Assembly: GCF_014640255.1 (NCBI RefSeq)
Contig: NZ_BMGP01000003.1
Coordinates: 248,001 to 312,000 of the forward strand
Source: Subtercola lobariae
Lineage (GTDB): Bacteria > Actinomycetota > Actinomycetes > Actinomycetales > Microbacteriaceae
Direction: 5' to 3'
Length of the DNA: 64,000 bases
Part shown: positions 1 to 8,220 of the stretch, in pieces
How positions within the stretch are numbered: position 1 is the first letter of the stretch
Layout: each line of letters opens with the position of its first letter
Position numbers and translations under genes: made by a program
The notes under the pieces: model-generated
Told to the model about the DNA's origin: nothing
Seen by the model: the letters and a program-made list of their open reading frames with translations, nothing else
Database searches by the model: none

Positions 1-659
1 CGAACGTTGTCGTACGTGTTCAGTTCGCCCGTCTCGAGTATCACCTTGAGGTGCGCATAGCTGCCATCGGCACGGCGGCAGGCTTCTTTCACCGCAACGA
101 TCTCGTCGAACACCTGCCCGTACCGGCCCGACAAGAAGGCGCCGCGGTCGATGACCATGTCGATCTCATCGGCGCCGGCGGCCACGGCATCGGCCGTATC
201 GGCGAGCTTCACAGCGAGCGAGGCTCGCCCGCTCGGAAAGGCCGTTGCGACGGCGGCAACGTTGATGCCACCCTCGACCGAGTCGCCGTGAAACGCGCCA
301 AGCGCCTCGACCGCATACGGCACCATGTCGCCGTAAACGCACACAGCCGCAACCCTCGGGCAGCTGACATCACCGGCGTCGGGCGTCAGACCCTTCGCCA
401 CCAGCGATCGAACCTTGCCGGGTGTGTCTGCACCTTCGAGCGTGGTCAGATCGATGAGCGAGATGATGGTGTCGAGCGCCCACGCCTTCGAGGTGGTCTT
501 GATCGACCGGCTGCCGAGATCGGCCGCCCGGGCCTCGAGACCCACCGCATCAACCCCAGGAATGCCGTTTAGATACCGTTTCAGGCTCGATTCGGTGAGG
601 TCGCCGCCCACGACCTCGATCGCCCGAGAGGCGGCGCTTACAACTCTGTCAATACTCAC
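1..659 (-). CDS. deoC: Deoxyribose-phosphate aldolase, 3' part cut by window edge
   Basis: The 219 visible codons translate to a DeoC-type TIM-barrel aldolase that splits 2-deoxyribose 5-phosphate into glyceraldehyde 3-phosphate and acetaldehyde in nucleoside salvage. The EIDMVID strand carries the conserved active-site Asp, and LKVILETGEL is the typical later strand. The Schiff-base lysine segment lies beyond the window edge. It starts at a GTG 3 nt after the stop of the upstream MFS gene. A TACACT box sits 6 nt before the GTG, so it probably has its own leaderless promoter even though it is contiguous with the ribF-MFS operon. The N-terminal extension of about 60 residues before the barrel is usual for actinobacterial DeoC. 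Confidence 0.88.
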   Translation of the reverse strand, partial: MSIDRVVSAASRAIEVVGGDLTESSLKRYLNGIPGVDAVGLEARAADLGSRSIKTTSKAWALDTIISLIDLTTLEGADTPGKVRSLVAKGLTPDAGDVSCPRVAAVCVYGDMVPYAVEALGAFHGDSVEGGINVAAVATAFPSGRASLAVKLADTADAVAAGADEIDMVIDRGAFLSGRYGQVFDEIVAVKEACRRADGSYAHLKVILETGELNTYDNV

Positions 660-671
660 CGATCAAGTGTA
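660..671 (-). promoter_or_regulatory. Leaderless-type -10 box of deoC
   Basis: TACACT at 666-671 (minus strand) is separated by 6 nt from the GTG start of deoC, so the predicted transcript begins at or next to the start codon. The spacing matches many other genes in this window. Confidence 0.5.
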
Positions 672-1925
672 CGGCGAAGTACGGGGCCTGCCCCGGTGCC
701 AGCCGTCTTCGAGCATCCGGGGCCGTGCGACAATCAGACCGGCGATGAGGATGATCGGAACCGTGGCCAGGAGAAACACCAAGGCCAGCGTCCATTCCCC
801 TGTCAATTGATGCAGAACACCCACAAGAAGTGGGCCGATTGCGCCGATCAGGTAGCCCACGCCCTGCATGAAACCGCTGAGCGCCACCGAACCGGCCTGC
901 GTTCGGGTGCGCAAATTGATGAGCACGAGCGAGAGCGGAAAGAGCAGCGGGCCGAGGCCGGCGAAGATGATCCACACCCAGGTCGCTGTTGCCGGCACGA
1001 GAAGCAGCCCAAGGTCGCCGATGAGGTACGACAGTGCGCCCAGCCAGACCAGCACTGAGATACTGCGCAAACGCACGGCGAGAACGGGAACCACGAGCGA
1101 AAGAGGTATGCCCACAGAGGCATACAGTGCGAGCAACGTTCCGGCCTGCGCTTCGGTGACGCCCGAGTTATCGACGAGCAATTCGGGCAGCCACGCGAAC
1201 ATGGCGTAGACATTCAGCGAGGTGATGCCGAACATGATGCCGAGCGCCCAGGCAAGGCCCGAATGCCAGGCTCGGCCCATGATCAGAGCATCGGGTTCTT
1301 CGATGACCCCCTCAACGGTCGTCACGCTCGCCTGCGGCGTGGCGCGCCGATCGCGCACGAGCAGGCCGATCCAGGGCAGCACCGCAATGATGCTGAAGAC
1401 GGCCCACATGCTGACCGACACGCGCCAATTGGTGGCGTCGCTCAGCGGCACAGCGATCAGCGGCGGCAGCAGCGAGAACAGCGCCATCACCGTGGCGTAC
1501 AGCGAAGTGACGAGCCCGATGCGGTCGGGAAAGTACTTCTTCACCAGTGGTGGCAGCAGAACGTTGCCCGTTCCCATACCCGCAAAGGTGAGGGCGCTGC
1601 TCGCAGCGAGCATCCAGTACGACCCAGAGAGCCCGCGACCGACGTCGCCGAGCACCATCGCGGCAAGCGCGATCAGCAGCAGCGACTCGAGTCTGAGGTG
1701 GCGCTGAAAGAGCGGCGTCAGCAGCCCGAACACGGCGAAGCACAGTGGCGGCAGCGTGCCGAGCACGCCTATCGAGAGACTGTTGAGCGGAACATCGACG
1801 CTGATGGCTGCGAAAATCGGCGAGAGCGCCGCGACAGCCGTGCGCAGGTTGACGGCGACGAGCAGCACGCCGAACAGGGCAAGCGCACGCCCGGCCCCGA
1901 GGGGCCGCGGCGCGAGCGTCGTCAC
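663..1925 (-). CDS. MFS transporter, CynX/NimT family
   Basis: This 420-residue protein has about 12 hydrophobic segments and the N-terminal signature of the cyanate/2-nitroimidazole transporter subgroup (VNLRTAVAALSPI near residue 25, then GVLGTLPPLCFAVFGLL). The substrate cannot be read from sequence; CynX/NimT members carry cyanate, nitroimidazoles or other small organics. The GTG start overlaps the ribF stop in a GTGA tetranucleotide, so it is translationally coupled as the last gene of the truB-ribF operon. The link to flavin synthesis is probably only positional. It has ordinary length for the family. Confidence 0.85.
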   Translation of the reverse strand: MTTLAPRPLGAGRALALFGVLLVAVNLRTAVAALSPIFAAISVDVPLNSLSIGVLGTLPPLCFAVFGLLTPLFQRHLRLESLLLIALAAMVLGDVGRGLSGSYWMLAASSALTFAGMGTGNVLLPPLVKKYFPDRIGLVTSLYATVMALFSLLPPLIAVPLSDATNWRVSVSMWAVFSIIAVLPWIGLLVRDRRATPQASVTTVEGVIEEPDALIMGRAWHSGLAWALGIMFGITSLNVYAMFAWLPELLVDNSGVTEAQAGTLLALYASVGIPLSLVVPVLAVRLRSISVLVWLGALSYLIGDLGLLLVPATATWVWIIFAGLGPLLFPLSLVLINLRTRTQAGSVALSGFMQGVGYLIGAIGPLLVGVLHQLTGEWTLALVFLLATVPIILIAGLIVARPRMLEDGWHRGRPRTSPYT

Positions 1926-2851
1926 GCGAGACGCTCTCTGACCTGCTCTACGTCTTTGTTCATCTGCTCGATCAGCGGCTCGATTCCGGTGAACTTCACC
2001 ATGCCGCGAATGCGGTCGGCGAACGAAATGAGCACCACGTGATCGTACAGGTCGATGGTCTGGTCGAGAACGTACGCCTCCACCTGCTTGGGCGGAACTC
2101 CCTCGAAGGTCGGGTTGCTGCCCACCGAGATGGCCGCGGGGTAGCGCGTCTCGCCGTCGGTCAGCCAGCCCGCGTACACGCCGTCGGCCGGAATCAGGCC
2201 CTCAGACCGCGGCGAGAGGTTCGCCGTGGGAAAGCCGAGTTCGCGGCCGCGTTTGGCCCCGTGCACCACTTCACCCTGAACGGCGGGTGGATGCCCGAGC
2301 AGCGCGGTCGCGTGCAACACGTCACCCTCGGCGAGTAACTCGCGTATCCACGTTGACGACACTCGGCGGTCTGAAGTGGGCTTCACGTCGGGGATGAGTC
2401 TGGTCTCGAAGCCGAATTCTGCGCCGAACTCGCGCAGAGCATCCACATTGCCCGCGCCCTTGTGCCCGAAACGGAAGTCGGCGCCCACCAGAACAATGCG
2501 GGTGTGCAGCCCGTCGACGAGAATCTGCTTGACGAACTCTCGCGGGCTCAGCCACGCCATGTCGTGGTCGAAGGTGAGCATGAGGGTCGCGTCGACGCCC
2601 GTGGCAGCGAGCAAGTCGAGCTTCTGGTCGTTGCCCACCAAGGCGATGGGCGCACTTGCGGGCTTGAGCAGGCGGGCCGGGTGCCGGTCGAACGTGACGA
2701 TGGCCGAGGTGAGGTGATCGCGCTCTGCCACCCCGAGCAGCTCGTTGATGACGGCCCGGTGGCCTTCATGAACTCCGTCGAACTTGCCGACGGTAACGGC
2801 AGAGGGGCCGAAGTCGGCCGGAATCTCAGAGACGTCGGTGAAGACCTTCAC
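1922..2851 (-). CDS. ribF: Bifunctional riboflavin kinase / FAD synthetase RibF
   Basis: This 309-residue cytosolic enzyme makes FMN from riboflavin and then FAD from FMN. The N-terminal FAD synthetase (adenylyltransferase) domain shows GKFDGVHEGH near residue 22 and the later STWIRELLAEGDV element. The C-terminal riboflavin kinase domain shows GKRGRELGFPTANL near residue 200 and a conserved VEAYVLD strand. The GTG start overlaps the stop of the upstream membrane-protein gene. Its position downstream of truB is a conserved bacterial arrangement. Confidence 0.95.
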   Translation of the reverse strand: MKVFTDVSEIPADFGPSAVTVGKFDGVHEGHRAVINELLGVAERDHLTSAIVTFDRHPARLLKPASAPIALVGNDQKLDLLAATGVDATLMLTFDHDMAWLSPREFVKQILVDGLHTRIVLVGADFRFGHKGAGNVDALREFGAEFGFETRLIPDVKPTSDRRVSSTWIRELLAEGDVLHATALLGHPPAVQGEVVHGAKRGRELGFPTANLSPRSEGLIPADGVYAGWLTDGETRYPAAISVGSNPTFEGVPPKQVEAYVLDQTIDLYDHVVLISFADRIRGMVKFTGIEPLIEQMNKDVEQVRERLA

Positions 2852-3387
2852 GAGGCGCTCGGCTCGGTCGGCTCGGTGGGCTCGGTGGGCTCGGTGTCAG
2901 CCTTGGTGCTAGCCACGTCAGCAGCGCGCACGGGCTTGTTCTTCGACAACCAGATCATGCCGAGAAACGGCAGCACGAGCGGCACCCAGACGTAGCCGTC
3001 GCCGTAATACGACCAGACGGTGGCGTGGGCGAAGAGGTCGGGCTGAATCCAGCTGAGCGTGCCCACCACCAGAACGCCGAGCATCTCGAACGAGATGGTC
3101 ACCCAAGCGATGCGGTACCAGACGAGACCTCGGGCCACCAGGGCGATGGTCGCGACGATGTACACGACTGCCGAGATGGCCGAGAGTGTGTAGGCCAGTG
3201 GTGCGTCACTGAACTGCTCGGTGATCTGCACGAGCGAACGGCCGAAGGCACCGAGGGCGAGAATCGCGTAGACGACGACAAGCACTCGGCCGATGCCCGC
3301 TACTCGAGGGCGAACCGTTTTTTCGGTGGATGCAGCAGATTTCGACGCGGGGGGTATCGATTCTGAGGGCGCGTTGGTCGATGGCAT
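2848..3387 (-). CDS. Four-TM membrane protein with C-terminal TEP repeats
   Basis: I do not recognise a named family for this 179-residue protein. It has a polar N-terminus of about 30 residues, four hydrophobic stretches (about residues 32-48, 62-85, 95-112 and 130-145) and a charged tail ending in four TEP tripeptides. The tail is encoded by a short 9-bp tandem repeat (GGCTCGGTG-type on the plus strand, about 2862-2895). Small integral membrane proteins of this kind often sit beside truB/ribF in Microbacteriaceae, but a role is unknown. A TAAACT box lies 10 nt before the ATG, so a very short leader is possible. Its stop overlaps ribF. Confidence 0.7.
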   Translation of the reverse strand: MPSTNAPSESIPPASKSAASTEKTVRPRVAGIGRVLVVVYAILALGAFGRSLVQITEQFSDAPLAYTLSAISAVVYIVATIALVARGLVWYRIAWVTISFEMLGVLVVGTLSWIQPDLFAHATVWSYYGDGYVWVPLVLPFLGMIWLSKNKPVRAADVASTKADTEPTEPTEPTEPSAS

Positions 3388-3400
3388 GACACTGTCGAGT

Positions 3401-3769
3401 TTAGACGTTCTGAGTGAGCCAGATTTCGTTCATGCGAAACACCATGACGGCGATGGCCAGGCAGGTGACACCCAGAACGACGGTGCTCCACTTCGAACGG
3501 TCGATGAGCGCCCAGAACACCCCGGCGGCTGGCAGCAGGAGGGCCGAAATCATGTACACGTAAAAGGTGAGCACGTCGCCGTGCGGCGGGTTGCCGACAG
3601 CCGGAGCGATGAGCGCGACCACGAACTGCACGACCAGCAGCACCTCGACGAGGGCCGTCGAGCCGAGCGTGAAGTCGTTCGGAGTGCGGCCGGCGAAGCC
3701 CGAGATGACGCAGAACAGGCCGGCCAGTAGGGCGACGGCGATTTGGATGTACGAGAACCAGAAGATCAT
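3401..3769 (-). CDS. Small membrane protein with four TM segments
   Basis: This 122-residue, mostly hydrophobic protein has four predicted membrane helices (about residues 5-24, 40-60, 68-88 and 95-112). No family is recognised. Its ATG overlaps the truB stop (ATGA), and the next membrane protein gene begins 13 nt further on. Together these suggest an operon truB - small TM protein - second TM protein - ribF - MFS. The two adjacent membrane proteins may work together, but nothing in the sequence shows a function. Confidence 0.68.
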   Translation of the reverse strand: MIFWFSYIQIAVALLAGLFCVISGFAGRTPNDFTLGSTALVEVLLVVQFVVALIAPAVGNPPHGDVLTFYVYMISALLLPAAGVFWALIDRSKWSTVVLGVTCLAIAVMVFRMNEIWLTQNV

Positions 3770-4701
3770 GAGGCGGCGCTTTCGGCCTGCGCGTCGGGCG
3801 GAAAGTTCACGAGCACGCGCGCAACACCCCCCCGCACCTCGAACAGTCCGATCAGGCTGCCCTCGGGGTCGATCGCGGCGATGGTGGACTTGCTCGGGCC
3901 ATCGAACGGAATCTTCTTGCCGTTACGCAGGTCGGCCGACTGCTGCGCATCGAGGTTCGCGACGGTGAACAGGTGAGCCGCTACCTCTGCGGGGGTCAGC
4001 ACATCGCGCGCGGGGTCGAGGTTCTCAATCGTCTGCGCCTGCGCCACGGTGAACGGCCCGATGCGGGTGCGCCGTAGAGCGGTGAGGTGTCCGCCGACGC
4101 CGAGAGCTTCGCCGAGGTCGCGGGCGATGGCACGAATGTAGGTTCCCGATGAGCAGGTGACGCGCACGTCGAGGTCGAGGGTCGGGGCGCCCGACGCGTC
4201 GGTGGCGGGGCGGTCGGCGAGCAGGTCGATGGCAGAGATGGTCACCGGGCGGGCATCCAGAACCACCGTCTCACCGAGGCGAACGCGAGCGTAGGCCCTG
4301 CGGCCGTCGACCTTGACGGCGCTCACCGAGCTGGGGCGTTGCAGAATCGCGCCGGTCAGGGCCGTCAGACCGTCACGAATGGCCTCAGGTGTGAGAGCCT
4401 CGACGGCGCCGGGGGGCGCGATGTTGACGAGCTCGCCCTCGGCGTCGTCGGTGGTCGTGCCTGCACCCAAGCGAATCGTCGCTTCGTACTCTTTGTCGAG
4501 CCCGACCACGTAAGTGAGCAGCCTGGTTGAGCTGTTGACGCCCAGAACGAGGAGGCCGGTGGCGAGGGGGTCGAGGGTTCCGGCATGGCCGACCTTACGA
4601 GTGCCAGCGGCTCGGCGGGTCTTGGCCACGACATCGTGGCTGGTGAGGCCGAGGGGCTTGTCGATGAGCAGAATGCCGCTGGCGGGGCCCAGAGAAGTCA
4701 C
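3766..4701 (-). CDS. truB: tRNA pseudouridine(55) synthase TruB
   Basis: This 311-residue enzyme isomerises U55 in the T-loop of tRNAs. The catalytic motif GHAGTLDPLATGLL (near residue 38) carries the nucleophilic Asp, and DKEYEATIRLGAGTTTDD and SSGTYIRAIARDLG match the TruB core. The C-terminal segment resembles the actinobacterial TruB tail or PUA-like domain. The GTG start is preceded at 6 nt by TAGCGT, a leaderless-type start. Its stop overlaps the following membrane protein gene. Confidence 0.95.
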   Translation of the reverse strand: MTSLGPASGILLIDKPLGLTSHDVVAKTRRAAGTRKVGHAGTLDPLATGLLVLGVNSSTRLLTYVVGLDKEYEATIRLGAGTTTDDAEGELVNIAPPGAVEALTPEAIRDGLTALTGAILQRPSSVSAVKVDGRRAYARVRLGETVVLDARPVTISAIDLLADRPATDASGAPTLDLDVRVTCSSGTYIRAIARDLGEALGVGGHLTALRRTRIGPFTVAQAQTIENLDPARDVLTPAEVAAHLFTVANLDAQQSADLRNGKKIPFDGPSKSTIAAIDPEGSLIGLFEVRGGVARVLVNFPPDAQAESAAS

Positions 4702-4713
4702 AAGGCAACGCTA
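4702..4713 (-). promoter_or_regulatory. Leaderless-type -10 box of truB
   Basis: TAGCGT at 4708-4713 (minus strand) lies 6 nt before the GTG start of truB, with no room for a ribosome binding site after a transcription start at the normal distance. Confidence 0.5.
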
Positions 4714-4815
4714 ACAGGCCCGAAGCTGTGTGACTGCTGTGGCCGACGCGTGCGGTGGCCACCGAATGGCTGTTGCCGCTGGGTGGCTGTTGTCGGCGGG
4801 TGGGGCGTCACGCAG

Positions 4816-5442
4816 TCAGCAGCGGTCGGCGAAGAGACGCGTGGGCGCAGCGGGGTTGTCGGCCGAGATGATGGCGTCGGCGAGCATCCGCGGGCCGACC
4901 GCTTCTTCGTAGAGCGTCGCGGCGCCGGCCAGCTGCGCATCGAGGTCAGCGCCGAGCGCTTCGGCCGGCGTCTCGAGGTAGGCGATGAAGTTCGCGTTGC
5001 CACGCAGCTCGGGTCGCTGCAGAAACGGGCCGTCGATCACGAGAATGGCGTCTTGCGGGCCGGTCACCCAGCGCGACTCGCGTGGCATGTCGCGGGCAGC
5101 GTCGAAGTTGGCCGTGATGAACCCAGCGCTGCCACCCATGCGAAACGGCTGAATGAGAACGCGCAGAAACGCGGAGTAGTCGAACCAGTCGAGGTAGTAG
5201 GCCTCGGCCGAGTGTGCTCCGCGCTTGACGCGCAGGGCACGCGGCCTCTGAAAGTCGTCGAGCGAAGCGCGAAACACGGCGTGCCCGGTCTCGCTCAGGG
5301 CAATGGCCACGTCGTCGGCGAATGCCCGGCCGCCGACGACGCCGTCGACGCTTACGAGCACACGGCCTTTGGCGTAGTTGTGCAGAATCTCAGCGGCGAG
5401 AGCATCGAGAAACTCGCTGCGAGGGGTGGGCGGGTAGACCAT
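4816..5442 (-). CDS. Uridine-kinase-like P-loop protein with degenerate Walker A
   Basis: This 208-residue protein resembles the uridine kinase/phosphoribulokinase-like proteins of Actinobacteria: VSVDGVVGGRAFADDVA near residue 29, SLDDFQRPR near residue 60, and the ILVIDGPFLQRPEL strand near residue 132. The expected GxxGxGK(S/T) loop is altered. One residue appears deleted and the lysine is missing, so ATP binding as in active kinases is doubtful. The ATG is 6 nt after a TAGACT box. It is divergent from mutY. It may be a non-catalytic relative or a protein of unknown role. Confidence 0.7.
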   Translation of the reverse strand: MVYPPTPRSEFLDALAAEILHNYAKGRVLVSVDGVVGGRAFADDVAIALSETGHAVFRASLDDFQRPRALRVKRGAHSAEAYYLDWFDYSAFLRVLIQPFRMGGSAGFITANFDAARDMPRESRWVTGPQDAILVIDGPFLQRPELRGNANFIAYLETPAEALGADLDAQLAGAATLYEEAVGPRMLADAIISADNPAAPTRLFADRC

Positions 5443-5454
5443 GCGTTCAGTCTA
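5443..5454 (-). promoter_or_regulatory. Leaderless-type -10 box of the uridine-kinase-like gene
   Basis: TAGACT at 5449-5454 (minus strand) is followed by 6 nt and then the ATG. It is divergent from the mutY promoter 36 nt away. Confidence 0.5.
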
Positions 5455-5489
5455 CGAGCGGTGGCGGCGCGAGGCGCGCGTGGCCTTGT

Positions 5490-5502
5490 TAGATTGGTGC
5501 AG
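5490..5502 (+). promoter_or_regulatory. Leaderless-type -10 box of mutY
   Basis: TAGATT at 5490-5495 is 7 nt before the ATG at 5503. This decides the mutY start over the much longer open frame upstream. Confidence 0.5.
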
Positions 5503-6522
5503 ATGATTGGCAGCGGCGACGAAGACGAGACAAGCGATCGCGCAGGTTCGAGCGGTCACGCAGGTTCAACCGGTCGCGCCGATTCGAGCAGTCGCGCAGG
5601 ATCGAGCGGTCGCGTCAGCTCAGCCGATCGCGCGGAGTCGAGCGATCCGGCCGACCTCGCCGGGGCGGTGATCTCGTGGTTCGCCGAGAACGCCCGCGAT
5701 CTGCCGTGGCGCCGACCCGGCTTCACCCCCTGGGGCACGCTTGTCAGCGAGTTCATGCTGCAGCAGACCCCCGTGATTCGCGTCGTTCCGCGCCTGGCCG
5801 AGTGGCTCGAGCGCTGGCCCACTCCCGCCGCCCTCGCCGCCTCCTCCCCCGGCGATGCCGTCGGCGCCTGGCAGTCGCTCGGTTACCCGCGCCGCGCACT
5901 CTGGCTGCACGCGGCAGCCGTCACCATCGTCGAACGCCACCGCGGCATCGTGCCCCGCGAGGTGGATGCCCTACTCGCCCTGCCCGGAGTCGGCGACTAC
6001 ACCGCCCGAGCGGTTTCTGCTTTCGCCTATGGTGACCGGCACCCGGTGGTCGACACGAACATCCGCCGCGTCATAGCGCGTGCCGTACAGGGTGATGCCG
6101 AGCCCGGGCCGCCGAACGGCAAACGTGATCTCGCCGAAATGGCGGCACTCTTGCCTACCGACCGAACGGATGCCCGCGCCTTCAACGCCGGAATGATGGA
6201 GCTCGGCGCCGTGGTCTGCACGGCTCGAGCACCGAAGTGCGAGCTCTGCCCCCTACGCGCGTCGTGCGCCTGGCGCGCCGCCGGCTATCCCGAGTTCACC
6301 GGCAAGCGCAAGACGATTCAGAAGAAGTTCGAGGGATCAGACCGGCAGGTGCGCGGCCTCATTCTCGCCGCGTTGCGCGCCCGACACCCCGAGGCGGTGT
6401 CGCACGCGGTGCTCAGTGCGCTCTGGCCCGACCGACTGCAGTTCGACCGCGCCCTGGCCGGCCTGCTCGCCGACGGCCTCGCTTCACTCACCGCCGACGG
6501 CTTCACGCTGCCGACCAGCTAG
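5503..6522 (+). CDS. mutY: A/G-specific adenine DNA glycosylase MutY
   Basis: This 339-residue base-excision repair enzyme removes adenine mispaired with 8-oxoguanine or G. The helix-hairpin-helix motif LPGVGDYTARAV and catalytic Asp (HPVVDTNIRRV) are present, as is the catalytic Glu in SEFMLQQT. An iron-sulfur site C-x6-C-x2-C-x5-C (CTARAPKCELCPLRASC) is intact. The usual C-terminal NUDIX-like domain is reduced to a short winged tail, as in many actinobacteria. The first 45 or so residues are a Ser/Gly/Ala/Asp-rich low-complexity stretch encoded by degenerate 15-18 bp repeats (about 5527-5650). The open frame extends about 300 codons further upstream across other genes, which is not coding. 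Confidence 0.92.
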   Translation: MIGSGDEDETSDRAGSSGHAGSTGRADSSSRAGSSGRVSSADRAESSDPADLAGAVISWFAENARDLPWRRPGFTPWGTLVSEFMLQQTPVIRVVPRLAEWLERWPTPAALAASSPGDAVGAWQSLGYPRRALWLHAAAVTIVERHRGIVPREVDALLALPGVGDYTARAVSAFAYGDRHPVVDTNIRRVIARAVQGDAEPGPPNGKRDLAEMAALLPTDRTDARAFNAGMMELGAVVCTARAPKCELCPLRASCAWRAAGYPEFTGKRKTIQKKFEGSDRQVRGLILAALRARHPEAVSHAVLSALWPDRLQFDRALAGLLADGLASLTADGFTLPTS

Positions 6523-6576
6523 CTACGCCCGATGCACATCGGTCGACCGACCGGGCCACGCTGCCGACCAGCTAGC
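6504..6576 (+). repeat. 20-bp direct repeat at the mutY 3' end
   Basis: CACGCTGCCGACCAGCTAGC occurs at 6504-6523, covering the end and stop codon of mutY, and again at 6557-6576 just before the next gene. The second copy supplies the TAGC of the TAGCCT -10 box (6573-6578) of the PanE-like gene. Confidence 0.85.
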
Positions 6577-6584
6577 CTGATCTG
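6573..6584 (+). promoter_or_regulatory. Leaderless-type -10 box of the PanE-like gene
   Basis: TAGCCT at 6573-6578 is followed by 6 nt and the ATG at 6585. Half of the box comes from the duplicated mutY 3' end. Confidence 0.45.
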
Positions 6585-7592
6585 ATGCAGATCGGAATCG
6601 TCGGCGCAGGCGCCATCGGGGGCAGCATCGCAGCCGCGCTGCATCGTGCCGGGCATACCGTAGAGCTGACCGCACGAGGCGAGAATCTCGACGCGATTCG
6701 GCGGTCGGGCATCCACCTCACCGGAGCCTGGGGCGACCACGTTGCAGACGTCACAGCCCACGAGGCTTTGACCGTGCGACCACAGTTGGCGTTCGTCACG
6801 ACGAAGGCTCAGGATGCCCGATCGGCCATTCTGGCGAACGCCGACGTTCTGCGGGGCTTGCCCATCGTCGTCGTACAGAACGGTCTCGAGTCGCTCGACA
6901 CGGCGCGCTCCGCGCTACCCGAGGCGACCTGGATCGGCGCGCTCGCCCTCTACGCAGCAAGCTACCTTTCACCGGGAGCGGTCACCATTACCGCGTCAGG
7001 CCAGACGTTTCTCGGGGCTGACCATGGTGCGTCCGACTCGACTCTCACTGCCGCTCTCACCCTGGCCACCGCGACGCTCGCCGAGGCCATTCCGGCGCGC
7101 GCCATCACGAACTTTCGTGGCGCGCAGTGGACCAAGCTCATCATCAACCAAGTCAACGCGATGCCCGCGATCACCGGCTTGAGCGTGCAGGAGACGATTT
7201 CGAGCCCAGTTCTGCTGCCGATCGTGACGGCGAGCATGCGCGAGGCCGTGCGCACCGGGTTCGCGCTCGGAACGCGGTACGTCTCGCTGCAAGGCCTCAG
7301 CAACACGCTCTTGCGCGCCTTCTCAGTGGCGCCGATCACCCTCGGCCAGGGGTTGCCCAGGCTGATGGCTCGCAGAATGGGTGATACACCGAATCCGGGG
7401 TCGACGCTGCAGAGCATCCGCCGCGGGCAGCTCACCGAGATCGACTACCTCAATGGGGCGGTGGTAGCGCAGGCCGCCGCCGCGAGCCGGTCGGCGCCGA
7501 TCAACCGCACACTTGTCGAGCTCGTGCACGAGGTGGAGCGCGCGGGTACATTCGCAACCCCCGAGCACGTGGCAACAGCAGTGCGCCGCTAA
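6585..7592 (+). CDS. Ketopantoate reductase family protein (PanE/ApbA-like)
   Basis: This 335-residue NADP-dependent 2-dehydropantoate 2-reductase-like protein has the N-terminal Rossmann motif GIVGAGAIGG, the conserved VVQNGLES strand near residue 98, and the C-terminal helical domain with WTKLIINQVNAM (substrate-binding Lys and Asn) and an LTEIDYLNGAVV segment. True PanE makes pantoate for coenzyme A, but this superfamily has many paralogues with other 2-oxoacid substrates, so the symbol is withheld. It is transcribed in the same direction as mutY with its own predicted leaderless promoter. Confidence 0.85.
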   Translation: MQIGIVGAGAIGGSIAAALHRAGHTVELTARGENLDAIRRSGIHLTGAWGDHVADVTAHEALTVRPQLAFVTTKAQDARSAILANADVLRGLPIVVVQNGLESLDTARSALPEATWIGALALYAASYLSPGAVTITASGQTFLGADHGASDSTLTAALTLATATLAEAIPARAITNFRGAQWTKLIINQVNAMPAITGLSVQETISSPVLLPIVTASMREAVRTGFALGTRYVSLQGLSNTLLRAFSVAPITLGQGLPRLMARRMGDTPNPGSTLQSIRRGQLTEIDYLNGAVVAQAAAASRSAPINRTLVELVHEVERAGTFATPEHVATAVRR

Positions 7593-7633
7593 CGTGTGCG
7601 CAGGGGGCAACGCCTCCGTGCGCGCAGCCGCGT

Positions 7634-7654
7634 TTGACGAGCCGCGAGCGTCAA
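7634..7654. terminator. Small inverted repeat between convergent genes
   Basis: TTGACG (7634-7639) and CGTCAA (7649-7654) form a 6-bp stem with a 9-nt loop between the convergent PanE-like gene and rbfA. There is no clear U-tract on either strand, so a terminator role is only a possibility. Confidence 0.3.
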
Positions 7655-7673
7655 GCAGGCGAGTTCGCGCGGG

Positions 7674-8204
7674 CTAGGCCGGCGCGTCGCCCTTGTCGCC
7701 CGCGTCATCGAGCGCTTCTAGCTCGTCATCGAGGTCGCCGTCGTCTGCCTCGTCGTCGAAGTCGTCGAGGCTCTCATCGACGATGACCCGCGGCTTGACG
7801 TACGGATCAGCGTCGCCGGCGTACGTACCCTGCTTCGCCAGACTCTCGACCTCGGCGTCACGGTTGCGTGCTTCGGTGAGCAGCGAGTCGATGAGTTTGG
7901 CGTTCTCCGGAACGCCATCGGCGATGAACTCGAGCGACGGCGTGAGGCGCGAGGTGATGTTCTTACCCACCTCGGTGCGCAGCATGCCGGTAGCCGATTT
8001 CAGGGCGGCGGCGCTGTCGGCACGTTCTTCGTCGGTGCCGTACACCGTGTAGAAGATCGACGCGTGCTGCAGGTCGCCCGTCACCCGAACGTCGGTGATG
8101 GTGACGAAACCCATGCGCGGGTCTTTGACTCCGCGTTCGAGTTTCTTGGCCACGATGACCTTGATGCGGTCGGCCAACTTGCGGGCTCTGGCTTCGTCAA
8201 CCAT
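7674..8204 (-). CDS. rbfA: 30S ribosome-binding factor A
   Basis: This 176-residue KH-like protein assists late 16S rRNA/30S maturation and cold adaptation. The conserved block runs from ARKLADRIKVIVAKKLERGVKDPR through GFVTITDVRVTGDLQHASIFYTVYG to the helix TPSLEFIADG. The last 40 residues are an acidic Asp/Glu-rich tail. An open frame extends 23 codons upstream, but it would read through a perfect terminator-like hairpin, so the internal ATG (MVDEARARKLA) is chosen. The gene follows infB, from which that hairpin separates it. Confidence 0.93.
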   Translation of the reverse strand: MVDEARARKLADRIKVIVAKKLERGVKDPRMGFVTITDVRVTGDLQHASIFYTVYGTDEERADSAAALKSATGMLRTEVGKNITSRLTPSLEFIADGVPENAKLIDSLLTEARNRDAEVESLAKQGTYAGDADPYVKPRVIVDESLDDFDDEADDGDLDDELEALDDAGDKGDAPA

Positions 8205-8220
8205 GACAGTCTCATTTCTT

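Noticed and set aside
4585-5502. Very long N-terminal extension of MutY
   Set aside because: The frame runs antisense over the uridine-kinase-like gene. The ATG at 5503 has a TANNNT box and gives a normal MutY core.
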